Shown: piece after piece, positions 8,354 to 17,264 of the stretch
Layout of the letters: each line of letters starts with the position of its first letter
How positions within the stretch are numbered: position 1 is the stretch's first letter
Assembly (NCBI RefSeq): GCF_947502065.1
Contig: NZ_CANMYE010000005.1
Span: 248,001-312,000 of the forward strand
DNA length: 64,000 nt
Source of the DNA: an uncultured Pseudoteredinibacter sp.
GTDB lineage: Bacteria; Pseudomonadota; Gammaproteobacteria; Pseudomonadales; Cellvibrionaceae
Direction of reading: 5' to 3'
Translations under genes and position numbers: made by a program
Notes under the pieces: generated by a model
What the model was told of the DNA's origin: nothing
What the model saw: only the letters and a program-made list of their open reading frames with translations
Databases searched by the model: none

Positions 8354-9063
8354 TGTAGATACTCCTGCGCCTGCTCAAATATAAAGCCTGCAAACATGCC
8401 GCTTAAAATGGCCAGCAGTAGCCCTGCCTGCCAGTCCATAACCGCAGCCAAAACAGCCACTGTGCTGGCCGTGGCGCAGCAGCAAGCAATGGCAAGAGAG
8501 CGGATCATGGGTACCAGCATGGCCGTGAAAGTTGCCACGACGGCGAACTCTAGGCCCAGCTCGGTAAGGTTTGGAATGGCACTGCCCGCTAAAATACCCA
8601 GAAGTGTCGCTAGGTTCCAGGCGATGTAAAAGCTTAAACCAGCACCTAGTGCATACCATTTATTGAGTGGCTTGCCGTCATTGCTAGGGGTGTGGACGAA
8701 TAATTCATCGGTTAGTAGAAAGCCCAAACCATAGCGCCAGCGGGCAGGCAGAGGGCTGATCTTATCGCGCAGAGCCATGCTATAGAGTAGGTGGCGGCTG
8801 GTAATTAGGGCGGTGGTTAACATAATCGCCACGAAGCCGGCCTGAGCTTGCAGTAAACCCAGTGCCACCAGTTGCGAGGTGCCAGCAAAGACAAACAGTG
8901 ATAGCGATTGGGCTTCTAGCGGGCTTAAGCCAACCTCCAAAGCATAAGCACCCACCAAAAAACCCCAAGGGGCTACCGCAATACTAAGCGGAGTCATGGC
9001 AATGGTACCCAGCCAAAGTTCTTTGCTTGGCGGCTTGCTGTTAGAATCGACGGTGTGGGACAT
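8350..9063 (-). CDS. AzlC family branched-chain amino acid exporter
   Basis: A 237-residue inner-membrane protein with the AzlC layout: a PWGFLVGAYALEVGL start, SLFVFAGTSQLVALGLL in an early helix, and a LITSRHLLYS motif typical of the family. It pairs with the overlapping azlD gene. The AraC regulator at 9125-10012, also on this strand and upstream, may control the pair. Confidence 0.85.
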   Translation of the reverse strand: MSHTVDSNSKPPSKELWLGTIAMTPLSIAVAPWGFLVGAYALEVGLSPLEAQSLSLFVFAGTSQLVALGLLQAQAGFVAIMLTTALITSRHLLYSMALRDKISPLPARWRYGLGFLLTDELFVHTPSNDGKPLNKWYALGAGLSFYIAWNLATLLGILAGSAIPNLTELGLEFAVVATFTAMLVPMIRSLAIACCCATASTVAVLAAVMDWQAGLLLAILSGMFAGFIFEQAQEYLQ

Positions 9064-9124
9064 AAAACTACTCGCTGAGCGGCGGGGCTTAAAATATAAG
9101 GCCTGATCAATAATTCAAAACAGC

Positions 9125-10012
9125 TTAATGAGAGCGCATTGTGCTGTTTTGTAGATTGTTGCGTATTTGTTTGGCAAAGCGACCGGGCGTCACTCCCATG
9201 GCGGCTTTAAAGTGCCGATGAAAGTGGCTTTGATCATGAAACCCTGCACCATGGGCGGCATTAGATAGACTGTGGCCATGGCGAATCAACTGCTTAGCTT
9301 TACGCAAGCGGGCTTGGATTTGATAAGCGTGTGGGGAGAGCTCAAAGTGCTTTTGAAATTGGCGGATAAAGTGGTACTGGCTAATCCCGGCCAACTTGGC
9401 CAGCTCTTCTAAACTGATATCCGACTCGGGTATATCATCAAGTAACTGCTTGGCCCTTAATAATTGCGGTTTGGCATCGCGGCTGATAAGTGCTGTGCCC
9501 CTAGCCATGCTGTGGCGTTGCACTAACTGTTGTAGGCAACTAAGTAGTAGGCTTTCGCGCAGCAGGCGATTATTGGAGTGCTCTAGAACACTGAAGCTGT
9601 GCCTAAGCATACCGGCCATCTGTGGGTCTTCCACTACGGCATTGGGAAAATAAGGCGCGCCATCAGGGCAAATGCCTGTATCGCTATCTCCATTCTTACC
9701 CCTATTAAAAAACTGTTCGGGAGTAGGGTAGATAGCTCGATAAGACCAGCCGCCTTGGCTGGCAGCGCAGCCGGTGTGAACCTGGTCGGCATTCACCAGA
9801 ATAATGCTGTATTGGGGGGCAATATGATTATCACCGGTGCGATAAAATTGCTGGGCGCCGCTTTCAATGACCCCGACTGTATAGCCTTCGTGGGTGTGCT
9901 TACTAAAGTTCTGCTGTTGATAGCTGGCTTTTAATAGCTCTAACCCGCCCAGCTCCTGGGCGTGGTGATAGGTGGCCTGTTCAAGGGCTTTGTCTTTAGT
10001 TGCACGGCTCAT
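9125..10012 (-). CDS. AraC family transcriptional regulator
   Basis: A 295-residue protein with an N-terminal cupin-type sensing domain (HTHEGYTVGVIESGAQQFYR) and a C-terminal double helix-turn-helix (LEELAKLAGISQYHFIRQF and LSNAAHGAGFHDQSHFHRHF). This is the usual AraC architecture. It lies 60 bases before azlC on the same strand, so regulation of the AzlCD exporter is likely, with an amino acid as possible effector. Confidence 0.85.
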   Translation of the reverse strand: MSRATKDKALEQATYHHAQELGGLELLKASYQQQNFSKHTHEGYTVGVIESGAQQFYRTGDNHIAPQYSIILVNADQVHTGCAASQGGWSYRAIYPTPEQFFNRGKNGDSDTGICPDGAPYFPNAVVEDPQMAGMLRHSFSVLEHSNNRLLRESLLLSCLQQLVQRHSMARGTALISRDAKPQLLRAKQLLDDIPESDISLEELAKLAGISQYHFIRQFQKHFELSPHAYQIQARLRKAKQLIRHGHSLSNAAHGAGFHDQSHFHRHFKAAMGVTPGRFAKQIRNNLQNSTMRSH

Positions 10013-10277
10013 CTGGCCAGTCTAACACAGCGGATTAGGCGGTTTTTGTACATTATTGCGCTATCCTTATGATTCCTAAGGCCTTCTTAGTTTCAACTTA
10101 GGGGCCAAGGCGCTATAATGCCGACGCTTTGTAGGCTGTCAGTGGATAGCCGTATAGATTTGGCCGAGAAGGTCGAACAGCTGCAATAGCCGTAGCCAAT
10201 GGATTGTGCCCGCCTGATAGCAAATGTGCACAGTCAAGCTGCCCGGTAAATCCGGAGCAACCAAAGAGGACAAAACC

Positions 10278-10700
10278 GTGAGTCACGCGAAAAAAGTAAT
10301 TAGCCTGTTTTCCATGGCGGCCGCTGCCGCTGTAGTTTCTGCTGCGGTCTTCGCTGCAGATGATTCTGTTAAAGCGCGTATTGCGCCAATCGGCGACGTT
10401 TGTATGTCCGGTGAAGCATGTGCCGCCGCTCCTGCTGCCCCGGTAGCTGCAGGTCCTCGTTCTGGCGCTGATGTATACAACGCAAGCTGCATGGCCTGTC
10501 ATACCACTGGCGCATCAGGTGCTCCTAAGTTGGGTGATGCTGCAGCTTGGGCGCCGCGTATTTCTAAAGGTATGGATGTGCTGTACGGTAGCGCAATCAA
10601 CGGCCTAAACGGCATCATGCCACCAAAGGGTATGTGCATGGATTGCTCTGACGACGAGCTAAAAGCCGCCGTTGACCACATGCTAGAAAATAGTAAGTAA
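10278..10700 (+). CDS. Cytochrome c5-type c-type cytochrome
   Basis: The GTG at 10278 is chosen as start. It has an AGAGGA ribosome-binding site 7-12 bases upstream and gives a clean signal peptide (MSHAKKVISLFSMAAAAAVV...AFA). The mature protein has a heme-attachment motif CMACH, a C-terminal axial-Met region (GIMPPKG) and an extra MCMDCSDDEL segment with the two cysteines typical of cytochrome c5. It would act in periplasmic electron transfer. A strong terminator follows, so it appears monocistronic. Confidence 0.85.
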   Translation: MSHAKKVISLFSMAAAAAVVSAAVFAADDSVKARIAPIGDVCMSGEACAAAPAAPVAAGPRSGADVYNASCMACHTTGASGAPKLGDAAAWAPRISKGMDVLYGSAINGLNGIMPPKGMCMDCSDDELKAAVDHMLENSK

Positions 10701-10769
10701 CTACTATTTTCGCCCCTTGTTTTACTGAGGGGATAAGGGAGTTTTAAAAAGTTCCCTTATATAAAAGCC

Positions 10770-10799
10770 AAAAAAGCCGCTCTTATGCGGCTTTTTTTA
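10770..10799 (+). terminator. Rho-independent terminator after cytochrome c5
   Basis: AAAAAAGCCGC, a six-base loop, then GCGGCTTTTTTT. The symmetric A and T runs would allow it to work in both directions. Confidence 0.85.
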
Positions 10800-11172
10800 T
10801 GTTTAACAAGTGCTTAGCTTTAAAAACTATTTTTCACTTTAAGTGTAAAGATTAGGCGCCATGTAAACTGATTCTTTCTTATTCTTAATACTAAAGTTCT
10901 TAGGCCAAAACGGTTGTTAAATCGATGCCATTTGTCGCGGAAAATCATGCAAAGCCATTAAGAAATGAGTATGCTTATTCTCAGACCTTGGGCTCCACTA
11001 GAGGTGACAAAGAGAAGAACAAAACCAAACAGCGCACGGTGACTCAAGGCCGAGCAGGGTATGTCCCAAGCCAACAGTTGCGCTATCGTTTAGATTCTAG
11101 GTTGTTTGCTTTTGTAACTCTTACACCGTGGGGCTCAGGGCCACCAAATTCTTTTTGGCTTTGCTGCCAAAC
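10800..11172. other. Intergenic region, no supported gene
   Basis: About 370 bases between two terminators. An 88-codon open frame (10925-11191) runs into the second terminator, has no ribosome-binding site and reads as low-quality protein. I do not see an RNA gene. Confidence 0.5.
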
Positions 11173-11206
11173 TAAAAAAGGCCTCAATTGATGAGGCCTT
11201 TTTTAT
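11173..11206. terminator. Bidirectional rho-independent terminator
   Basis: AAAAAAGGCCTCA pairs with TGAGGCCTTTTTT around a short loop. It lies just downstream of the DUF6488-like gene on the reverse strand and would end that operon. Confidence 0.85.
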
Positions 11207-11229
11207 TGCGAGTCCGTTATTTTATCAAA

Positions 11230-11559
11230 TTACTCGGCAGCTTTTACTGTTAGCACATCCCCTGTGGCTGAAATGCTAACAATAATACTCTTATTATTTT
11301 CTGGGTTATCGACTTTGACTTGATGCTTGCCGGAATCACTTGGTAAAACAGTGATGTTCTCGCTGCTAATTGTACGCCAGCTCGCATCGAGCTTTCCGAC
11401 ATTGTAACCCAAATCTTTTAAGCTCAACTTTTTGGTCATGCTTAGTGCAATGGCTTGTGCTTGGCCGGCATTGATAAAACCGTGATCGGCGTGTGCCGCT
11501 AACCATTGGCTGTTAAAACTTAAGATGGTTAATAACATGGCCGTCATTATTTTTTTCAT
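11230..11559 (-). CDS. Small exported protein, DUF6488-like
   Basis: A 109-residue protein with a signal peptide ending at AHA, then DHGFINAGQAQAIA, LSLKDLGYNVGKLDASW and a short beta-rich tail. This pattern matches the DUF6488 family of small periplasmic proteins as I remember it. It is the last gene of the run BlaI-M56-HupE-anchor-this gene. Function is unknown; context suggests a periplasmic role tied to metal handling. Confidence 0.65.
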   Translation of the reverse strand: MKKIMTAMLLTILSFNSQWLAAHADHGFINAGQAQAIALSMTKKLSLKDLGYNVGKLDASWRTISSENITVLPSDSGKHQVKVDNPENNKSIIVSISATGDVLTVKAAE

Positions 11560-11626
11560 GGTCGTTCCTTTTGTAGGTTTAGTTTGTTAGATATTTGTCT
11601 CTAAAATGAAAATTAGTGTGTTGGGC

Positions 11627-12148
11627 TTAGGGTTTGTTAGCAAGACTGTATTGGCCTTTAAGTTGTAACAATATTTCTATGTCATCAGAGCTGCTGTTTT
11701 TAAAATACCAACCATGTGTTCCTGTGAATGGTGCAGTAAAGCTGCCTTTCATTTCAGCTAAAGTGGCGATGGCGTAGCTTTCAAAATATCCCGAGGTATC
11801 TCCTTCTGGCTCACCGTGTAAATCGAAGTAAAGCGCATCGCCTACGCTCAACCATTCGTACTCGACTTTTTGGAATTGATTCATAAATAATTTGTATTCA
11901 ATACCTTTACCTGCGGGCACTATGATTTCAATGGTGTCCTCGCGAAGCTCGCCATTGCTTACGCTGTATTGCACTTCGTTTTCTTCTTCAGCTTCGGCGA
12001 TAGCGGTTAGGCCGAGAGCCTTTCCTATACCAGTTGGGTCTGAGTTAAATTCAGCTGGCATGACGGTAGTAACGAAGACGATAGCGGCCAGAAGCAATGC
12101 AATCAGAGTTGCTTTGATGAGTGCTGGCCCGGATAAATTTTGTTCCAT
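11627..12148 (-). CDS. Membrane-anchored periplasmic protein ('transmembrane anchor protein')
   Basis: A 173-residue protein with one N-terminal transmembrane helix (about residues 11-30), then a periplasmic beta-sandwich-like domain. That domain contains EIIVPAGKGIEYKLFMNQFQ and ends with THGWYFKN...DIEILLQLKG. Proteins of this kind are usually found next to HupE/UreJ permeases, as here (15 bases from the HupE gene). No enzymatic motif is visible. A role in metal binding or permease support is inferred from context only. Confidence 0.65.
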   Translation of the reverse strand: MEQNLSGPALIKATLIALLLAAIVFVTTVMPAEFNSDPTGIGKALGLTAIAEAEEENEVQYSVSNGELREDTIEIIVPAGKGIEYKLFMNQFQKVEYEWLSVGDALYFDLHGEPEGDTSGYFESYAIATLAEMKGSFTAPFTGTHGWYFKNSSSDDIEILLQLKGQYSLANKP

Positions 12149-12162
12149 GGTAAATTCCTACT

Positions 12163-12891
12163 TTAAGACTGGAAGTACAAACTGAGTTGCAAGGCCATTA
12201 GTAAAAAGCCGGAACCCATCAATAAGGTGTTACTTACGGTTGCGAAGCGCATAAAGCTGCTATGGCGACGCCAAGCACTAATCGCAATTAGAATCATCGC
12301 TAATGCGGCAAACTGACCCAGCTCTACACCCACATTAAAAGCAATTAAATTGCTGAGTAGCCCATCTTGGGGTAATTGAAACTCCTGCAGCTTGGTGGCT
12401 AGGCCAAAGCCGTGAAATAAACCAAATATAAATACCACCAGTTTGCTATTGGGGCTTTTGCCTAAAAGTTTTCGAAAACCACCGAGGTTATCAAAGCCTT
12501 TATAGACGATGGATAAGGCGATGACAGCATCGATAAGATAGGCATTTAGCTGCACTTCCATTAGCACGCCTAACAGTAGTGTCGTGCTATGCCCTAAGGT
12601 AAATAAGCTGACGTAGATTAAAATATCTCGGGTGCGGAATAAAAAGAATATGACCCCACATAAAAACAGCAAATGATCATAGCCAGTGATCATGTGCTTG
12701 GCGCCAATATACATAAAGGGTATGAAGTTAGCACCCGTGTTGCTTTGCAGAAACAAACGGGTTTGCTCGTCCACTCCGTGAGCAATGGCAAGGCCGCTGA
12801 ATAATATTGTCATGGCTAAAAACAATATTCTGCCAAAAAGCCGATCGTTAATCGGTTTTTTTCTTGTTGTGAATTGTTCTTTGTCTATCAC
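12163..12891 (-). CDS. HupE/UreJ family permease
   Basis: A 242-residue protein with about seven hydrophobic helices and the family motif GAKHMITGYDHLLFL, whose His and Asp residues are typical of HupE/UreJ metal (Ni/Co type) transporters. A second conserved segment, FGLFHGFGLA, carries another histidine. The family is linked to nickel or cobalt import for hydrogenase and urease, but neither is present here. The substrate could be another divalent metal. Confidence 0.75.
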   Translation of the reverse strand: MIDKEQFTTRKKPINDRLFGRILFLAMTILFSGLAIAHGVDEQTRLFLQSNTGANFIPFMYIGAKHMITGYDHLLFLCGVIFFLFRTRDILIYVSLFTLGHSTTLLLGVLMEVQLNAYLIDAVIALSIVYKGFDNLGGFRKLLGKSPNSKLVVFIFGLFHGFGLATKLQEFQLPQDGLLSNLIAFNVGVELGQFAALAMILIAISAWRRHSSFMRFATVSNTLLMGSGFLLMALQLSLYFQS

Positions 12892-12918
12892 ATGATTACC
12901 TGTTTGGCTGGGGTGAAT

Positions 12919-13905
12919 TTATAAAACGAAAAACAGGGCGCTTTCGCTTAGATGATGCACGCTATCGATAGAGAGTATCATCATGATGGCGATAGCCAGC
13001 ATCGGAAACAACAGGACGTTAAGCCATCGAGATGTTTTTCTTTCCGTGCTTAGGGCTTCTACTCTTGCTTTGATAAAACTATCACTAAAAGCACAAGTTG
13101 CAATTGCTTTAGCGTTTGCTTGGCTTTGTAATTGCTGCAAGCGAGCGACTTTGATTAACGTGCTGGCAATATCGAAGCGATTACAGCCTGCAGATTGGCT
13201 GGCTAAATCAGCTCGCTCTTCCATGGCGAGTAAATAGAGCCTGAGTAAATTTTGGCGAAAGGGGTAGAAGTAAAGTTGAATAAGCGCTTTAAAAGCAAAC
13301 AGCTTTGCTGGGTCTCGAAACTGACAGTGTGCTTGCTCGTGGCTTGTTACAATGTGAAGCTCTTCTTTTGAAAGTAATTGCTTTAGTTTGGGGCTTATAT
13401 AATAACTGTCTTTAGCCAATCCAAAGCTAAAAGCGAGAGGCTGGGGCGAGGCCGTATGAGTCGTTTCCAATTGAGGGCTATGCTCATTCCTCTCATTGTA
13501 TTCATCCTTCTTACACAACAGTGCAAATTGTTTTTGAGCTTTTTGCCAGCGTCGTAATTTGATAACAATAAAAGCAATCAATAAAACCCCAAACAGGAAT
13601 CCGCTAATACTGTGCCCGCTAAATTGCTCTGGGACATGATGCCAGTGCAGATAGCGGTTAGATAACTGGGGCTTATTGGCCAAGACCCAAACCGCAGCCG
13701 TGCTAAGAGCGGCAATAAGTAATGGTGTGCTAGCAAGCAGCCCTAGGAATTTTAAGCGCAATTTAGCCTGACATTGATTAAAGGCTTTTTGCACAAGCTC
13801 TAATGATAGAAGGCTGGCGAGAACATTAAATACAATAAGACTTGCTAGCAAGGCTAGTAAAAACACACCGCTAAAGTGAGACAAGCTTAATAGTGTGTTC
13901 GCCAT
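12919..13905 (-). CDS. M56 family (BlaR1-like) membrane metallopeptidase
   Basis: A 328-residue protein with several N-terminal membrane helices and a zinc-peptidase motif HEQAH near residue 189 (VTSHEQAHCQFRDP), then further helices. It lacks the extracellular penicillin-binding domain of BlaR1. It lies seven bases from the upstream BlaI-type repressor gene. In known pairs the peptidase cleaves the repressor on signal; here the signal is probably metal-related, given the neighbouring permease. Confidence 0.8.
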   Translation of the reverse strand: MANTLLSLSHFSGVFLLALLASLIVFNVLASLLSLELVQKAFNQCQAKLRLKFLGLLASTPLLIAALSTAAVWVLANKPQLSNRYLHWHHVPEQFSGHSISGFLFGVLLIAFIVIKLRRWQKAQKQFALLCKKDEYNERNEHSPQLETTHTASPQPLAFSFGLAKDSYYISPKLKQLLSKEELHIVTSHEQAHCQFRDPAKLFAFKALIQLYFYPFRQNLLRLYLLAMEERADLASQSAGCNRFDIASTLIKVARLQQLQSQANAKAIATCAFSDSFIKARVEALSTERKTSRWLNVLLFPMLAIAIMMILSIDSVHHLSESALFFVL

Positions 13906-13911
13906 AGTATT

Positions 13912-14298
13912 TTAACGCCCTTCTAATGCCTGGCGGCGTTCTTGAATCATAGCTTCAAGCTCATCCAGTTGTTTTGCATCTAATTCTTCAGACATAGATG
14001 CAAAGGCCGCAATAAGGCCGCTTTGCTGATGCTCGGCAAATTCCTCGGTAGCCTGATTGATCATTTTAGCGATCATCTGACGGCGCTCGATGCGCGGCGA
14101 GTAATACCAAGCATGCCCCTCTTTTGTACGGCTTAGCAGCTCTTTTTTAAACAGGCGATCCAAGGTGCTCTGAATAGTATTGAGCGAACCGTCCCGGCTT
14201 TTGCTCAGAATGGCATACACCTCTTTGGCCGAGGCGGGCGCCTGTTGCCAGAGTGTATGTAAAACTTGTTTTTCTAAATCGCCTAGTTGCATCTTCAA
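13912..14298 (-). CDS. BlaI/MecI/CopY family repressor
   Basis: A 128-residue winged-helix protein of the Penicillinase_R family: LGDLEKQVLHTLWQQ, then a recognition helix in LNTIQSTLDRLFKK and a wing in GHAWYYSPRI. It would repress the downstream M56-HupE-anchor-DUF6488 operon until cleaved by the M56 peptidase. A suitable inverted repeat was not pinned down in the short upstream region. Confidence 0.85.
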   Translation of the reverse strand: MKMQLGDLEKQVLHTLWQQAPASAKEVYAILSKSRDGSLNTIQSTLDRLFKKELLSRTKEGHAWYYSPRIERRQMIAKMINQATEEFAEHQQSGLIAAFASMSEELDAKQLDELEAMIQERRQALEGR

Positions 14299-14400
14299 TT
14301 GCTATAACTTGAATGGTGAGGCGATTCTGGCAGATTAAAAACCGATAGGCAATCGGTTTTTAATTTCGCTAAGATAAAGTGACAGGGTTAGATAATGAAA

Positions 14401-16434
14401 TTATAGGTCGGCAAGTAGGCTATCGAGGGTCATGCGGCCTTTTTGTTCGTTGCGAACCGGGCAATGATCGCCAAAGCCTTCTGTTTCAATCTCTTCTTCA
14501 GGTAGCTCTTCAAGAAAGCGTGAGTTACTGGTATCGATGATTTCACCATACTGCTTGCGCTTGGCAGCCATGGTGATGCTGAGGGTTTTTTGGGCGCGGG
14601 TAATGCCCACATAGCAAAGTCGGCGCTCTTCCTCGACATTGTCTTCTTCAATACTGGTGCGGTGTGGCAAAATGTCCTCTTCAAAGCCCAGCATAAAGAC
14701 ATGGGGGAACTCTAGGCCTTTAGAGGCGTGCAGGGTCATCATCTGCACCTGGTCCATCTCTTCCTCCTCCTCGTTGCGCTCTAGCATATCGCGCAAAATC
14801 AATTTATTGAGCGCGGCTTCCAGGCCGATGTCCTGCTCATTGAGATCGTCTTCGGTTTGCTGGCGTTCCAGTAAATTGCGAATGGAATCGATCAGATACC
14901 AAACATTCTCCATGCGCTTTTCGGCAACTTTGGGGCTACTGGCGTTTTGAACGAGCCAGCCTTCATAGTCGATATCATTGACCATTTCCCTGAGGGCGTT
15001 AATCGGGTTAGCGTTCTCACATTGCTCAGAGATATGTAAAACCCATTCGCGAAAACGAAGTAATCTTGCCAGGGTCTGCTTAGGGATTTCACGGGCTAGG
15101 CCCATTTCATCAACCGCGGCGAATAAGCTGATATGGCGTTCGCTGGCATAACGCCCCAAAGCCTCTAGGGTGCTTGTGCCTATCTGTCGGCGAGGGGTGT
15201 TCACAATACGCAAGAAGGCATTGTCGTCATCCGGATTCACGATCAACTTCAAATAGGCCATGATGTCTTTAATTTCGGTGCGTGAGAAAAAAGAGGTGCC
15301 GCCCGACATGGAATAGGGTATTTGGTGCTGCTGCAGTTTGATTTCCATTAGGCGAGCCTGATGGTTACCACGATAGAGTATGGCAAAATCTTTGTATTGA
15401 ATCTGCCGCTGCAAGCGCTGGGTAATAATTTCATTGGCGACCCGCTCGCACTCAAGGTCTTCATTACCACAGCGGATAATTCGAATGGGCTCGCCATAGG
15501 ATTTATCGCTCCACAAAGCCTTATCGAAATCATGGGGGTTGTGGGCAATTAGATGGTTCGCAGTTTTTAGAATGCGTTGAGTAGAGCGATAGTTTTGCTC
15601 CAACTTAATTAAGTGCAAATTAGGATAATCTTTTTGCAGCATGCTCATGTTTTCTGGGCGCGCACCACGCCAGGCATAAATCGACTGGTCGTCATCACCT
15701 ACTACTGTGAGCTTGCCGCGATCGCCGACTAATTGTTTTACCAATAGGTACTGGCTGGAGTTGGTATCTTGATATTCATCCACCAATAAGTAGCGTATTT
15801 TCTTTTGCCAGCGTTGCAGTATGTCGGGCTCATTGTGAAACAACTGCACCGGGATCAGAATTAGATCATCAAAATCCAGCGCGTTATAGGCTTTCAATGC
15901 TTGGGTGTAGCGCTCATAAACATAGGCGATAAATTCTTCGCCTTTGCTTTGGGCTTTGCTCTTGGCGTGAGCAGGGATAACTAAATCGTTCTTCCAGTTA
16001 GAAATCTGGTTTTGCACCATATCCAAATGGTCGCTATCAATATCGCCCTCTTTGAGCATTAGGTCCTTTAGCAGGGTGCGGGAATCTTCAGCATCAAAAA
16101 TAGAAAAGCCCGGCTTATAACCCAAGGTTTTGCATTCTTGGCGAATAATATTCAGGCCTAGGTTATGGAAGGTCGATACGGTTAGGCCCCGGCCAGCTCC
16201 TTTGGGCAGCAAGCTGCTCACCCGCTCTTTCATCTCCCGGGCCGCCTTATTGGTAAAGGTCAGGGCCGCAATATTGCGGGCCGCCAGGCCACATTCCTCA
16301 ACCAAATAGGCAATCTTGCGGGTAATTACACTGGTTTTACCACTGCCGGCGCCGGCCAGTACCAAGGTGGGGCCATCGATATAGAGCACCGCCTCTTTCT
16401 GGCGTGGATTAAGGTGTTGAATAAGATGGGACAC
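14401..16434 (-). CDS. rep: ATP-dependent DNA helicase Rep
   Basis: A 677-residue UvrD-like superfamily 1 helicase with LNPRQKEAV (Q motif), GAGSGKTS (Walker A), VDEYQDTN (motif II), GDDDQSIYAWRGA (motif III) and MTLHASKGLEFPHV (motif V). Size and motifs match E. coli Rep (about 673 residues), a 3'-5' helicase that clears proteins ahead of the replisome. Its start lies 66 bases from the end of the truncated comM copy. This is probably the ancestral comM-rep junction. Confidence 0.9.
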   Translation of the reverse strand: MSHLIQHLNPRQKEAVLYIDGPTLVLAGAGSGKTSVITRKIAYLVEECGLAARNIAALTFTNKAAREMKERVSSLLPKGAGRGLTVSTFHNLGLNIIRQECKTLGYKPGFSIFDAEDSRTLLKDLMLKEGDIDSDHLDMVQNQISNWKNDLVIPAHAKSKAQSKGEEFIAYVYERYTQALKAYNALDFDDLILIPVQLFHNEPDILQRWQKKIRYLLVDEYQDTNSSQYLLVKQLVGDRGKLTVVGDDDQSIYAWRGARPENMSMLQKDYPNLHLIKLEQNYRSTQRILKTANHLIAHNPHDFDKALWSDKSYGEPIRIIRCGNEDLECERVANEIITQRLQRQIQYKDFAILYRGNHQARLMEIKLQQHQIPYSMSGGTSFFSRTEIKDIMAYLKLIVNPDDDNAFLRIVNTPRRQIGTSTLEALGRYASERHISLFAAVDEMGLAREIPKQTLARLLRFREWVLHISEQCENANPINALREMVNDIDYEGWLVQNASSPKVAEKRMENVWYLIDSIRNLLERQQTEDDLNEQDIGLEAALNKLILRDMLERNEEEEEMDQVQMMTLHASKGLEFPHVFMLGFEEDILPHRTSIEEDNVEEERRLCYVGITRAQKTLSITMAAKRKQYGEIIDTSNSRFLEELPEEEIETEGFGDHCPVRNEQKGRMTLDSLLADL

Positions 16435-16490
16435 GAGTGAATCAAGCTGTTGTGTATGGCCGCCTATTGTAGCGATGAGATGGGCAATTG

Positions 16491-17001
16491 TCAGAGGAAT
16501 TTACTGACTATCTCGATCGAGGCCTCGATAGCTCAAAGCTTCACTTATATGGTTGGCCTCCAATGTTTGGGCATCACTCAAATCGGCAATGCTCAAGGCC
16601 AGTTTTAAGATACGGTGGTAAGCTCGCGCCGAAAACTTCAGTTGGCTCATGGCTTTTGCGAGTAATTCAAGGCTTGCGGCGCTGGCGACTAGCTTGTTGG
16701 CCAAAATTTCATCCAGCTCGGTATTGCTTAGGTTGGCGTTGAGTTTTTGCTGTCTGAGTAGCTGCCTCTTTTGGGCGGCTATTACCCGCTCGCGGATTAA
16801 CTGGCTACTGTCGCCAATCGGCGCGTTTTGCAGTTCATCACTATTAATAGTCTGCATGGGGATGTGTAGGTCGATGCGATCCAATAGTGGGCCAGAGAGT
16901 CGCAAACGATAGCGCTGCACTTGTTCTGGGCTGCAGCGACAGGCGCGTTGGCGACTGCCGAAGTAACCGCAGGGGCATGGGTTCATGGCTGAGATCAATT
17001 G
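16491..17001 (-). pseudogene. Truncated duplicate of the comM (yifB) 3' end, left island boundary
   Basis: The reverse strand encodes the last 165 residues of ComM, identical in protein to the end of the intact gene at 23076-24593. About a dozen nucleotide differences over roughly 510 bases are all synonymous. Identity begins near CAGAGGAATTTACTGAC at 16491 (and 23069) and stops at the CAA codon at 16999-17001. The fragment has lost the N-terminal and ATPase domains. Its 3' flank runs directly into rep, so this is the old chromosomal end of comM, displaced when the island entered. Confidence 0.85.
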
Positions 17002-17212
17002 ACTAAATTCAAGTAAAGTATGAATAACATATCGAAATAATTTGTAAACTATATTTATATCTACATGTAGTACTTGGGCTGGTTAAATTGCCCTATATAT
17101 AGATTTTCTTGAGTTTGTTCTGTTTGAATTTTGAACAGTTTTTTGTGTTAATTTGTGGCTAATTGAGACTTGGTTTGATTATTCTGATTGTTGGTCGATA
17201 GTTAATTGAGTT

Positions 17213-17246
17213 AAAGTGTCTAAAAAAGTGTCTAGTAAAATGTCTA
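17213..17246 (+). promoter_or_regulatory. Three 10-base direct repeats at exact 12-base spacing (probable operator)
   Basis: AAAGTGTCTA at 17213-17222 and 17225-17234, and AAAATGTCTA at 17237-17246, lie 18 bases before the first gene of the island module. Iterated sites one helical turn apart usually bind a regulator cooperatively. The HTH protein encoded two genes down (18128-18844) is the obvious candidate. Confidence 0.6.
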
Positions 17247-17264
17247 AATTGCAAGGTGAGTCAA

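Noticed and set aside
10925..11191. 88-codon open frame between two terminators
   Set aside because: It runs into a strong terminator, lacks a ribosome-binding site, and its translation has no family-like features.
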